DNA of 64,000 nt from Arthonia radiata (Eukaryota; Ascomycota; Arthoniomycetes; Arthoniales; Arthoniaceae): contig PSQN01000001.1 of assembly GCA_002989075.1 (NCBI GenBank), positions 1,909,861 through 1,973,860 on the forward strand. Reading direction: 5' to 3'. Made by a program: the position numbers and the translations under genes. Under the pieces are notes generated by a model. The model had not been told where the DNA came from. It did no database searches and saw only the letters and a program-made list of their open reading frames with translations. Shown in pieces: positions 21,317 through 31,884 of the stretch. The stretch's first letter is position 1. The number at the start of each line of letters is the position of its first letter.

Positions 21317-21800
21317 TTTCGCGTTCCGCGCTCGTGGTTTTTTTCTTGGGTTGTTGAAGGTCTGAGTTAGTCGAGGAGGTCAGAAGACGCTCGCATTGAA
21401 ACTCGTTTGATCAAGGCAAAGATCACGTCATTGTTTCACGGGTGGAGACAAACAGCAAACGCACGAAGTTGTTTGCTGCGCGATCTCAAGACGCTCAAAG
21501 AGGAGCAGCTTATCTGAGATAGGAAACAGGACGCGTAAACGGTGGAAGGCGTTTGCCTACCCGCAAACGCGAACCCGGCGCGTGATCAGTGAAACTTTGT
21601 TGGGTGAGCTTGCGTTTGTCTCCAACATGTTCCTTGTGTTTGATCATTCCCAAGGCTCCAAATGAAGTCCCACGCACGGAGCACCCACACATGAAGCGCT
21701 CACGCATTACCAAACAAGGCCCGGAGCAGTTCAGGTGCTTCTTTTGCCCGAACGCCATGCTAGCATCAATCAGACAGTCAATCCTTTCCGCCGGATCTGC
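21317..21800. other. Intergenic region with a repeated octamer
   Basis: A 484-bp gap between mbp1 and the unknown gene, both on the minus strand, so it holds the mbp1 terminator region and the other gene's promoter. It is rich in the octamer GCAAACGC. ACGCGT, a match to the MluI cell-cycle box, occurs near 21531. Confidence 0.5.
21455..21619. promoter_or_regulatory. GCAAACGC octamer cluster with a palindromic pair
   Basis: GCAAACGC occurs exactly at 21455-21462, 21549-21556 (reverse complement) and 21563-21570, and with one mismatch near 21612-21619. The middle two form a perfect 8-bp inverted repeat with a 6-bp spacer. They sit 140-300 bp upstream of the start at 21316. A transcription-factor site cluster is likely by density and symmetry; the factor is unknown to me. 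Confidence 0.4.
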
Positions 21801-24067
21801 TTACCCAGCAACTTGCACTGGCGCGTACACCATCTGTCCGTTCTGGACAGACGCAGTGACAGCCGGCATCGCCATCCTCACAGGTGCCACACCCGGCTCT
21901 CCCATCGTGATATCCCCTCTGTTATTTGCACGGTCGGCGGCCTCCGCGCGCGCTTCCTCGAGCTCCTGCAAAATGTCGGGCAACATTATCTCAACATCAT
22001 CTGCCTTCACACCTAGCGCGCTCATTATGAGCTGTTTATAAATGTCGTGGCGCTCGTCGCGTCGGCTTGCAAGCCCTTGAGCCACAAGAATTTCCTCAAG
22101 GAGATTCCTGCGTCGCTGCTGCTGTTGTGAGACTTGTCGAGCAATGTTAAGCTTAGCAGCTAGAGCAGCTGGCGCGCTCTGCTCTTCATGCTTTTCTGGA
22201 CCGAGCTGAGTACCGCGAGCGTTCTTGTATTTCGCAACAACTTGTCGAAGGTCCAGCGATTGTTCTTCATCGAGATATCGCCGGCTATCATCGACGATAT
22301 GCTGCAGGTCCTCCTTCTCCATACTAATTACCACGTCATCTTGATCTTGAGCCGACAGTGACATCGCTTGCTTTCTTATAGTCGACAGCTCTTGTCTTCT
22401 TTGTTCAAGCAGGCGCTCACCCTCTCGCACCTCGGTCTCGCGCTCGACAAGCTCAGCCTCATATGCCGCTGCCAAGGCCTCAGACCGCGCTGAGATCAAC
22501 GCGGGTAATTGTGAGGCGAGCAAGGAGGCGGCCTCACTGGCGTATTGCGACGGTCGTTGTTGGCTAGAGGCGAGCCCGTTAGGTCTCATCCCATCAGACT
22601 GCGAGGCCCCGTTCTGGGGCGTCGGAGATGACGAAAGGTGACGATGACGATCTCGACGTCGCTCGTTCAGCTGCATGATGAATTTCTCAGCTGTCTCACC
22701 ACTGCTGTTGACGATGTCTGCGCGACCCCCAAACGACGTCAAAAGACGCACGCACTTTCGTGCACCATGTTTTGCGCATATGAGTAGTGATGTGTTGCCA
22801 TGCTCGTCCTGCTGGTTGATAAGATCGCTAATGCCATGCACACCGAACTCCTGATGCAGTCTCTGCAACAGCTCATTGAAGTAGTACCGAGCCATGTTGT
22901 ACTTGTTCTTGCTCACAGTTGCAGCCGCGATGTGATGGAAGACGGTAGACTGAAAGCAGTCTCGTTGTCCTGCTGTCGGGTAGAGGAATTCAACCAGCCT
23001 TGACATTGTTTGCTTGTCGAAGTTGTTCGTGAACGTGACGGCGTGGATCAAAGGGGTCGCACCTGCGTTCGTGAGGCAACTGATGCTCGCACCTCGATGA
23101 ATAAATTCTTGTACGAGATGCATGTCACCCATCGCCGCGGCCCAGTGCAGCGCCGTGTTACCTTTATCGTCGACCGCCCGATTCAGATTCACACCATCAG
23201 GTATCTCAGGTATTGAGGGAAGTACATCGTCTTCTCGCTGAAGCATGAAGTAATCGAGCAGGGCGTCTGACCACAATAGATGCTGCTGATCTTCCTGCGA
23301 CATCTGAGGTGGTGGTGGTGGTTGCTCTATTCCCCGCTTGCGCTTGCGCGACTGCTGCTGCGTTGGCCAACGAATGTTGCTCCCGTACTCCGACTCTGAC
23401 GACACGGTAGCCTGTTCAACCAGATCATCATCGTTCATCTGGCTGCTGTAGGCATCGAACGAGACCTCACTCATGCGTGTTTGTGGAGGCACTGCAGAGC
23501 TTCGTGAGCTAGCAACGTCGTCACTCTTGCGGGCGCGTTTCCTACCTGGTACTCGCCGAGGTGGTGCCATGTTGCGAGCTGTCTTCGGCTTGCTGGTCTG
23601 AGCTGTCATGTGCTTGGGTGCCGGAGGTGGGCTTCGGTCGCCCGGTTGGAAATCGAAAAGCGGAAGTAGTTTATCAAGGCAATGATTGCGTTGCGCGAGA
23701 ACTCTGCCATCTTCAAGGGAGATCCATGTGCCTTGGGACATCCATTGTCAGTACAAGTCGTTGAGGGTGGGAATCAACCCGCGCACCTTGATATTTGCCA
23801 TATCCGCCTTGAACTTTTTCATGGACACCTTTCTGGACTTCACGCTCGAGGATTCGAGTACGAGCTGGCTTATCATGGCCTGCGACTTTCAAGATATGCG
23901 TCGCATTGATCCAATGGTCGGCACGACGTCGCATGACGTGGTTGCCCTCGACATTGTATTCGTAGACAGGGACCTATAAGATCAGTCACTTTTTCAAAGT
24001 CACGGCGACTGCGTTGCCCTACATTGCTGTAAGTAGCAGAATAGATTCTGCTCTTGGGGGCTTCCAT
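21801..24067 (-). CDS. mbp1: APSES transcription factor Mbp1 (MBF subunit)
   Basis: DNA-binding subunit of the MluI-box binding factor that drives G1/S transcription with Swi6. Exons 24067-24023, 23973-23787 and 23731-21801 give 720 aa. The KilA-N/APSES domain (about residues 8-110) is rebuilt across all three exons: [14 protein letters not shown], then [18 protein letters not shown], then GYGKYQ joined to [13 protein letters not shown]. Ankyrin repeats are seen at about 265-295 ([12 protein letters not shown]) and 386-416 ([15 protein letters not shown]). Basic nuclear-localisation-like clusters lie near 140 and 205. A long Gln and Glu-rich coiled-coil region follows at about 500-680, where Swi6 binding is expected. 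It shares a 339-bp divergent promoter with the complex I gene at 24407. Mbp1 rather than Swi4 is by overall pattern. Confidence 0.93.
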
Positions 24068-24406
24068 TGTGCGCAGCGCGCGGAAGCTGTGGTAGAGAGG
24101 TGTGCGCAGAGAGTGGGACGACAGTCCGCGCGACGAGTCGCGGTCGATGCAAATATAGTGACCGAACACGATCTCAAACAGTTGTTGCGCTTCGAATCAA
24201 GTCTCAAATGCAATTGTACGCACGGACAAGCACGGGAAGACGTGTAGTTCTGGGGAAGAGCGCGTCAAGGACGAGAGTCGCGTAAAGTGCGCGCAGAATT
24301 TCCCGCTAGTCGCTTTCTGTCATTAGCGCCTTTTCGGGCCTGCGATGGGTGGACTTCGAAATCAATCAATCAGTCAATCAACAACCAGAAGCTCAACGCC
24401 AGCAGC
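24068..24406. promoter_or_regulatory. Divergent promoter, mbp1 and NDUFB7
   Basis: The 339 bp between two divergent start codons must hold both promoters. CGCG-containing steps are frequent (GCGCGACGAGTCGCGG near 24128-24143), but I see no exact ACGCGT. A TCAATCAATCAG-type simple run lies just upstream of the + gene (24362-24378). Confidence 0.45.
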
Positions 24407-24810
24407 ATGACCGTCGCGGAAGCTCTCAGAGAAGCTGCGGGCTTCGAGCGCGATAGCTCCGTCCCTTGTGAGCATGCTCTCCTCCACCAGTGCCAATGCT
24501 ATGACCCTCGTCTGACCCGCTTCAGCTGCCTCGACTGAGGAAATGAGTGCCGCCGCCCTTCCATTGGCCTATCGAGACGGCTGTGCACACTTGTTGATCC
24601 CTTTGAATCAATGTCGAAGAGAACAGTATTATCTGCCGTGGAAATGCGAGGTTCGATAGCGGGGTCCGGACCAACTGAAGCGCTTAATGCTGACGCAGAC
24701 CTCAGGACGAACGACATAGCTACGAAAAATGCCAATATGAGGAATTCAAGAAGCGCGTTGCGAAAATGGATGAAATAAGAGCAGCAAAGGGCGGTGCGCG
24801 GAGCAATTGA
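24407..24810 (+). CDS. NDUFB7: NADH:ubiquinone oxidoreductase subunit NDUFB7/B18
   Basis: Accessory subunit of mitochondrial complex I on the intermembrane-space side. Three small exons, 24407-24467, 24526-24650 and 24706-24810, give 96 aa, the usual fungal size. Intron 1 (GTGAGC, branch near CTGACC, TTCAG) and intron 2 (GTTCGA, branch CTGAC, CTCAG) both restore frame. The product has the family hallmark twin CX9C motifs, C40/C50 in C-A-H-L-L-I-P-L-N-Q-C and C61/C71 in C-E-D-E-R-H-S-Y-E-K-C, plus the conserved PLAYRDGC and YYLPWKCE segments. CX9C proteins are normally imported by the Mia40 disulfide relay. No single open frame shows this gene because the exons are short. Its 3' end converges on the CoA ligase gene with 136 bp between. 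Confidence 0.95.
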
Positions 24811-24946
24811 AGCACTCAGCAGCAGGCGATCAACCGCTACGGGACACGTTGAGCTGCAATCCAAGATTCGTTTGTGGCCGCCAAGGAAGCACTGATGTCT
24901 CAGTCTATGGCAGACATATTACCTCACGAGAGCTGAATAGCATATG

Positions 24947-27014
24947 TTACAGCCGCGCGCTCGGTCTCCTTGCGTCACCGACCTCCTTCGCAGCTTGTTC
25001 TCGATACACCTTTCGTAGGATTTTGCCGGACTGAACGACAATCAGAGTAAGACAAGGAGCAGGATGAGAAGAGCAGCTGACTTACTGGATTTTTCGCAAT
25101 CGCGTCTACAAACCTCACTCCCCCAGTCAGGCGCTTGATCCTCGAAACCTTTGATTCCATGAATTTGATCACGTCTCCTTCGCTGACGTCTCGTCCTTGA
25201 AGAATTGCGCAGTAGGCACGAGGGCACTCCTCGCCGTTTCTGTACGCAAGATTAGCATGCTCTGTAAATGCTGCATAGGCGACTTACATTGTCACGCCCA
25301 CAACAGCCACGTCTTGGATGTCCTGGTGCTCAAGTAGCTGTGCCTGTGCAGAACAATGTCAATAATATTCAAGTGCTCTGGGACGCACATTTACCTCGAG
25401 TTCAGCAGGCGCCACCTGATTCCCCTTCACCTTGATAAGCTCCTGGAAAAGTCAATACATCAAGAGATCATGCGAGGCAACCAATGCTTCACCCACCTTG
25501 ATACGATCGACAATGAAGAAGATACCTTTGGCATCCACAACCCCAATATCGCCACTCTTGAGCCAACCATCCGCTGTGAGCGTTTCTCGAGTCGCCTTTT
25601 CGTTTCGCCAGTAACCCTTCATGACGTTAGGCCCTCGAGCCCACACTTCACCTCTGCCACCTGCTGGGGCATCCTCGCCAGTTTCGGGATCCACGAGACG
25701 AACCTCCATATTTGGGTTTGGCTCGCCGACACCGTACGAGTCCGAGTGCATTTGAACATCCCAGCCGAGGCCTGAACATGTCATTCTGTATGGGCGATTA
25801 GTTCATATCGCTTGCGTTGAACGTAAACATGATTGCTTCTTACTCTGTCATGCCATAGCCCTGCTTTAGATTCATCACTCCCGGGGGCCACAGCTTCGCA
25901 AATTCTGCTGCCACTTCCGCACCCAGTGGCGCAGCGCCAGACCCTGCATGCTCAATACTGCTCAGGTCATATTTCCTGGTCAAGGGCGACTTGGTCATAG
26001 CGACGACTATCGGAGGTACGTTGTGCAGCTCATTGATTCGGTAGTCTTGAATATACTGGAGCATCTTCTCAAAATCAAACTTGGCCATGACGTACACCGG
26101 GATACGTTTAGAGGGCCCGCCAGCGCAGAATATTGTTTGCGCCATCGCATGGTACATTGGGATATGGCAGAGCCATCTATAGTGGTGAATCTTAATCTCA
26201 TGATCCGTTCTGCGTGTCATGAGACTCATGTGCTGCATGGTATTCGAGACGTAGTTACGGTGTGTAATTTCAACGCCTAGAAGTAGTCAATGAGACCCAA
26301 GCTACTATGCGGATGTGATTCAAGGATGGCGCAAGCGTTCGCACTGCGTATCACGAGAACGGGGGCATCAAGTGGAAGCATTCAAGACGACTCACCTTTT
26401 GGCAGTCCGGTCGTTCCGCTGCTGTAATTCAGACAGATCGTATCGTCCAGCAGCCCCTCACCATCTACCCATTGAAAATTCTTGGCCTTCTCGGGGCTCG
26501 CCAAAAATGTCGTCCAATGCTTGCAGCCCAGCCGGCCTTGGCCTTTCCCATCGAAAGTGTCATACCCAGAGTCAAACAAGAAGCAGCGACTAGTACCAAA
26601 CCCGGAGAGCTTGAGCGCTTCCAAGCCGGTCTCGAGCGAGCCATCGGTGCAGAATAGCCATCTCGCCTCCGAATTTTGGAACTGATATGCAATCTCACGA
26701 GCGTTGTACGACGGGTTTGCTGCTGTGAAGACGCCCCCAGCCATGATCGTGCCCATCAATACGATCGGGAAGAATAGCGTGTTTGGCGAGAACAGCATGA
26801 CTTTTTCGCCAGGCGTGAGGCCGGCGTCGCGCAACCCGAGCGCCAAGCGCTGAGACCATAGTCGGTAGTCATGGTAGGTCAGTACATACTGGTCTGGCCT
26901 TTCAGCGTCGATGAAGCAGGGTTTGTCTGGTAGGCCAGCAGTTGGGGACTGAAACAGAAAAGACGGTAATGTCTTCTCCGGAATGTCTATTTTCCATCTT
27001 GATTTGTATATCAT
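24947..27014 (-). CDS. 4-coumarate--CoA ligase-like acyl-CoA synthetase, peroxisomal
   Basis: An ANL-superfamily adenylating enzyme that activates a carboxylic acid to its CoA thioester through an acyl-AMP. Seven exons on the minus strand, 27014-26396, 26276-25844, 25785-25497, 25442-25395, 25343-25288, 25239-25086 and 25030-24947, give 560 aa. Motifs: the P-loop-like YSSGTTGLPKG at about 197-207, GYGMTE after the second exon boundary, GYWRNEKAT and GWLKSGDIG, the hinge region, VKGNQVAPAELE, and the C-terminal SGKILRK lysine. The last three residues A-R-L are a peroxisomal targeting signal type 1, common in fungal 4CL-like enzymes of beta-oxidation or secondary metabolism. The substrate is unknown and no secondary-metabolism genes are adjacent. 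Confidence 0.92.
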
Positions 27015-28471
27015 TGTCCCCGGGCTTGGATAGTCCTAAGAGTTTGAAGACACTTGGTACTAGTAATAATTTTTTTGCGGGTGACAGTAGTGGATTTATT
27101 AGGTATGTGATTCAAGATACAGACTTCAAGTACACATTTCAACCATCGAGTCAGTGACATACTCAAAATACAGTGGCAGGCTCTCGGTTACGAGTTGAGG
27201 GTGTAGCCGACAAGAGGATAGCCTGTCTGAAGATCCATGAAATGAGGAGAAGGATGCGCCGGTGGAGGAGGTTCTTTCCCGCTGCCTTACAAGTTTCGTC
27301 AGCGGACGCTAGGCTTCATCTCACCACTGCCGAGATAGTCCGCTCCGCTCCTCAGCTAGATTCCGCCCCGCATAGATCTCGACGACAATGCTATAAATAC
27401 GACCTTTAGTATCCGCACTGAAGAAGCCTGGACAACGAATACATACTCTAAGGTGCGCGTCTGCTGCGATTCATCAGGCGCGCAAGCCACGCGGTCCCCT
27501 TTCACGTCGCTTTCGAATTACGCACCTTGCGTTGGCGCCACCAGGCCAAAGATCAAATTGAACCCCTGCGCAAACCTCAACAATGACCTTCTGCTGATCA
27601 CTTCGATGCGGGCCGGATCAACACTTTGTTTGACAGCTCTTCCGGAACGCGAACGCAAGCTCACACGTCTGAACATGATTTCTATTTTCAGCCAATATGA
27701 GACGCGCACTACCTTCGCCACAAGACGTGATGCTTTTCGACTTCCGTACTCCTGGCTTAACAACACGGATTCTTTTCCCAAATAGCTCAACTGGTAGTGG
27801 CTCGACCTTTGCGAACTGCCTCAAGAATCTTTATCTTATCTATCATAGGCTCTTCGCACGATAGTCGCCTCTCAACGCACTGCCCATCCAAACCTAAGCG
27901 CCCACCGATTCAGCTGAGCTTTTTCCTGCGCCTGCATTCGATTTCCTTCCAAGCAGAGCATTTCATTCCATCTTCTAGGCGCCGACGTATCCTTTCCAGC
28001 GCTTATCTTGACTATTCTTTTGCTCTCCATTGTCAGCGCTAAGTTGCAGACGTCTAAGAGCTGCATACCCGCCACCATTGATTCTCGTGCATCCAACCTG
28101 CATCGCATGATCCAGCCCCACACTCCTAAATCTTTAAACTGGAACTATAGGACACAGCGGTAGTAAGCTTCATTCCGTTAGCAGCTACTGTTAGAGTCTT
28201 CGGGCTTCGATACCAGATTAAAGCCCACGCTATTGCTGGCGGCGTTCGACACGTCCGTTTCGGGAACGCATTGTTCGCGCCTCTACGGCTCTGCAGGCCC
28301 CCAGCCCATGTCGAAGCACAGATAGTCTCGGCTGGATGGTCCGTCCCTTTGCGACTTGTCACCACCTTCATGCTTTGGACGCAATCCGCCGAAAGATCTG
28401 CTCAAAGCCCAGACGAGCTACACTTGAAGCAGCAGTCTTCGGCCAACGATGCAGGTCGGCGCCCACAGAAT
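27015..28471. other. Intergenic region between divergent genes
   Basis: About 1.46 kb between the CoA ligase start and the next + strand gene. Short frames exist on both strands but lack motifs or splice logic. Pyrimidine-rich, ATG-poor stretches from about 27830 to 28470 look like a long fungal promoter and 5' leader. A tRNA A-box-like stretch at 27781-27815 has no matching B box. Confidence 0.45.
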
Positions 28472-29296
28472 ATGACCTCTACAATCACAGTCTTCCCACC
28501 TTTGCCGTTGGCTTCGTCAATCAGCTTATATTCGTCATCAGTGAGCGGATGCTCGCCTTTGACGTTGGCACAGGGGCGCCCAAAGCTTTCTTTGAACACA
28601 ACGTACCCGCAGCAACGCACTTTGGGAACGGGTAGTACAGGTCTGAGGCTGGACACTCTATCAGCGGACACACCAACTCTTCAAAATACTTACAGCAACT
28701 CCTACGGGCTTGCAACGACGTCCTCAAGCGGAACCGCGACCAAGACTCCATTGCTGCATTCTATCAGTCAATATCAGGGACAGGGCATCAGGCCAGTAAA
28801 GTACGCATGTTCTACGTCGCCGGAGGCATCGGCGCATATGAAGAAAGTACCTTACTCGCTCAGCAAACACCCTCGGTCTATACTCACGAATGGCCCTCTT
28901 GCTAAGCCATCAATGTTCGCGGATAATACTGTCGACGGTAGGGCGACTGCTACAGAAGCATATGAAGATCGCCCACGACGCGTGTCTTTTCCTGAGCAGT
29001 TGTCAGAGGACATACAGACCAAGGAGTATGTCGCACAGCACTTCGATCTGCTCGTGCAGCCTTCTCCGTCCCCGAAAGATCCTGGTGGCGCGAATGATGC
29101 GCCTAAAAGAAGGTCACCCAGCGACTATGATGCCTCTAGTGATGACGACGACCACACTCATACTCCTATTATCAGACGAAAAAGGAGACGGCGAGACTGG
29201 GTATGGACGCTTGGACGTGCTGACAGCTGCATGAGGATGATGAGCGGAAGGGCAGCTTCTCCGCTTTCTCATCCAGCTTCGAAGGAAGATATGTGA
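28472..29296 (+). CDS. Conserved fungal protein with RRKRRRRDWVWTLG motif
   Basis: A 274-residue frame if the ATG at 28472 is used; the frame stays open upstream, but the part before this ATG has no recognisable sequence. The product is Ser, Thr and Pro-rich and probably disordered, with PRSILTNGPL near the middle, PRRVSFPEQLSEDI, an acidic run SSDDDD, and the basic-aromatic motif RRKRRRRDWVWTLG near the C-terminus. I recall similar motifs in uncharacterised filamentous-fungus proteins, some of them mislabelled as glucosidases. No function can be assigned. The basic cluster could direct it to the nucleus. No membrane segment or signal peptide is seen. Confidence 0.65.
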   Translation: MTSTITVFPPLPLASSISLYSSSVSGCSPLTLAQGRPKLSLNTTYPQQRTLGTGSTGLRLDTLSADTPTLQNTYSNSYGLATTSSSGTATKTPLLHSISQYQGQGIRPVKYACSTSPEASAHMKKVPYSLSKHPRSILTNGPLAKPSMFADNTVDGRATATEAYEDRPRRVSFPEQLSEDIQTKEYVAQHFDLLVQPSPSPKDPGGANDAPKRRSPSDYDASSDDDDHTHTPIIRRKRRRRDWVWTLGRADSCMRMMSGRAASPLSHPASKEDM

Positions 29297-29645
29297 GGAG
29301 TGATTGAGTAGTTCTAGATGATGACTGATGCTTCATGAATCTCATTATTGGTGGTGCCTTACCATGAAAGAAATTACGCCCTCGTGAGCGAATGTCCCAC
29401 GCGTCCTTTAAAATGCCTTCCTTGCTTTTGAGGCATCAACGCTAAGCCTAAACAGATCACAAGAGACGCGACCAAAACAACAGCTGCATCGTCTCCGAAT
29501 GAGGCACTATTTTTCCACCACTCGACGTCGCGTATCACGTCAGTCCTGCCTCGCGCATCGCGCATGCATTCAGCGCGACTGTCGTAAATGAAGACTGTCT
29601 GACAGGAGACGCAGACCGCGCGATATCAACGTGGAATTTCCCGGC
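29297..29645. other. Promoter region of dsn1 with an MluI-box match
   Basis: A 349-bp spacer between two + strand genes. ACGCGT at 29399-29404 matches the MluI cell-cycle box bound by MBF, which would suit a kinetochore gene expressed at G1/S, but a single hexamer is weak evidence. Nothing else is recognised. Confidence 0.35.
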
Positions 29646-31329
29646 ATGACAACCGTGATTACACGCCCGCCATTGGAAGCTCTCAGCATGGCGTCTAGCC
29701 AACGGCAGACACGAAGGACGAGTGCACGTCTGGAAGCAGATGCCGATGACGCGCCGCCGGCCAAAAAGCAAAAGGTGGAGAAGTCTCTATCGCGCAATGT
29801 CAGAAAACCAGTTGGTGGGAAGAAAGCTCCTGCAACCGCAAAGCCCAATAGTCGAAGTATGGCAGTTTCAGCAAAATCCTCTCTGCAACATTACGAGCAA
29901 TGCGCGCAAACTTGCACTTACTGACGCGATAGTAGTATATGATTCGAACGATGACGACTTCCATTTCTCCCGCAAAGAAAAGAAGAGCTTGAAGTCACGC
30001 GCTGAGCCAGCGCCCGCACCCGGAGAGCGGCTTGCGCCCGATAATGAGGCGGAAAAATCAACCTCAAGACCCCGCGGTCGACCCAAACGAAGTTCCGATT
30101 CAATGGAGGAGCCCAACCCCAGTACCAGTGTGACCGAGCCTGCGCGAAGATCGAAGAGGCTCTCTGGTGATACCGCGCAGCCGACAGAAAGCCAAGCCTC
30201 GCAACAATCAGATAGCACACGTCGAGGACGCGAAAAGGAACGGCCGCCTGACACGCATGTGCAGAAGGGCGCGAAGACTCCCCAGCAAGACGAGAATGGA
30301 TTGCGCGTTGAGCGGAAAAGAAAAGATACTAAAATTGCGCTTCCTTTTGCCGACACACCTGTCATTCAACGAAACAAAGACATGCGACAAACGAGTGCGG
30401 AAAACCGGCGGCGAAGCAGCAGCACTATGCGTGGAAGACGCGCAAGCTCCCTAATCGACAGCGGAACTTCAAACGGTATGGATGTCGCTCAAACACGAGG
30501 CACTTATAGGGCATTCAAAACTGATTTGATAAGCAGCAGTGCCGCACAACAATGTTTCTGTGTCCGAATTTTACAAGCACATCTCCAATGATCTTCCTGA
30601 ACCGCGACGAATGAAGCAACTTTTGACATGGTGTGGTTCACGTGCATTGACTGAACGCCCAAACGAAACATCAAAAGGAGATATAAACGCGATACTCGCG
30701 GCCCGAGTCATCCAAGATGAACTGGTCAAAGATTTCACAAATAAGTCGGAGATGTCCGATTGGTTCAGTCGAGAAGACGAGATTAAGCCGGCTGTATTGG
30801 CGAAGAAGCCAAATCCGCGCAATGTACAGAATGCTTCCAAATTGCAGGAGTTGGAAGCAGAAGTGCAGAGGTATGATTTCTGATGCATCATTCAGTGGAC
30901 AATCAAATGCTGACAAACGATAGACTTGAGCAAGAGAAATTACAATGGGATGGGTTGTTGTCATCGCTTTCATCAAATCTGGAAGTTGAGGTTGCAGCCA
31001 CTAAACAGTCACAGCCAGCAGATGTGTCACGTTTGGATCGCGAACAAGTCGCATTTGCAGACTTGCTGGAGCAACAAAACTCCAGCACAGCAGTCAAAGC
31101 GCGGAAGAGGTTAAAGCAAGCGTCAACGGCGCTTGAGTTCAAGGTCGATACATTCGCGGAGGGCGTGCACAGGCTTACAATGCTGGAAGACGTGTCTCGA
31201 GAATGGACAGACGGGGTCATGGCGAACGCATCGAACGCGCTCGAACAGAAGAAAGCAAATGATACCACCGCAGGGTCGAAAGAGAATGTTGGAAATCTGT
31301 TGAGGGCGTTCAGTCGAACTGGCGGATAG
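29646..31329 (+). CDS. dsn1: Kinetochore protein Dsn1/Mis13 (MIND complex)
   Basis: Subunit of the Mis12/MIND complex that links the inner kinetochore to the Ndc80 complex. Four exons, 29646-29856, 29933-30475, 30537-30870 and 30924-31329, give 497 aa; every junction has GT and AG and keeps frame. The N-terminal half is basic and disordered, with SRPRGRPKR and many Ser/Arg sites. The family core begins at SSTMRGRRASSLIDSG and runs across the second intron into HNNVSVSEFYKHI and LPEPRRMKQLLTWCG, the Mis13/Dsn1 signature. The C-terminal part is helical, as expected for the MIND rod. Start codons at 29631 and 29688 are possible alternatives. The acceptor of intron 2 could be 3 bp earlier, adding one Ala. 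Confidence 0.92.
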
Positions 31330-31884
31330 TCAACGAGGTCTTGATCGAGCATGTACTGTACAGCGTTTTCCTACCGAGCAAGGCATCGGTCGGTGTGATG
31401 AAGTGATGATATACCCGCGTCAATTGTACTCTGCTTTACAGGAATCGATGAGTGTCTACAGCTTATTCTCGAGCTCTTTTCGTAAAGGAGTTCCCATAAG
31501 CAGTGTAGGATGACGTCTGCGCGCATTTGAGCAAGAAAGGGGTGACTGGTGCAGACCCTGCCAGATGGGTGGACAGGAGGGATGTGCGCCGCAGCGGAAG
31601 CGCAACACGAGGCCCGTTATTCTACCAAGTGTCCAGAACGACACGGCCCAGCATACGAGACCGGCTGGACGTTGGTCAGACAGTTCAAATCATCCAAGGT
31701 GAGTAATTGTGGGAACACGCGGGCAGTGGGAGAAGTCAGGTTGTGGACGGAGCTTCTACTGCTGCGGGAGGGAGATCAGATGCTAACTCTGCATGTGTAG
31801 CTCACCAGCCAGCTATCACACCATCTTCTCCCTCTCCCTTAGATTTCGGTCGACCGTGACCACGCGTCCTCGAACACCGCGTGC
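31330..31884. other. Intergenic region
   Basis: 555 bp between dsn1 and the transporter gene, both on the + strand. Frames here are short and motif-free. ACGCGT occurs near 31862 and the last 80 bp are pyrimidine-rich, as in a fungal promoter. Confidence 0.45.

Noticed and set aside
27781-27815. tRNA-like A box (TAGCTCAACTGGTAG)
   Set aside because: The D-arm does not pair well, the anticodon stem is weak and no GGTTCRANNCC B box follows within tRNA distance.
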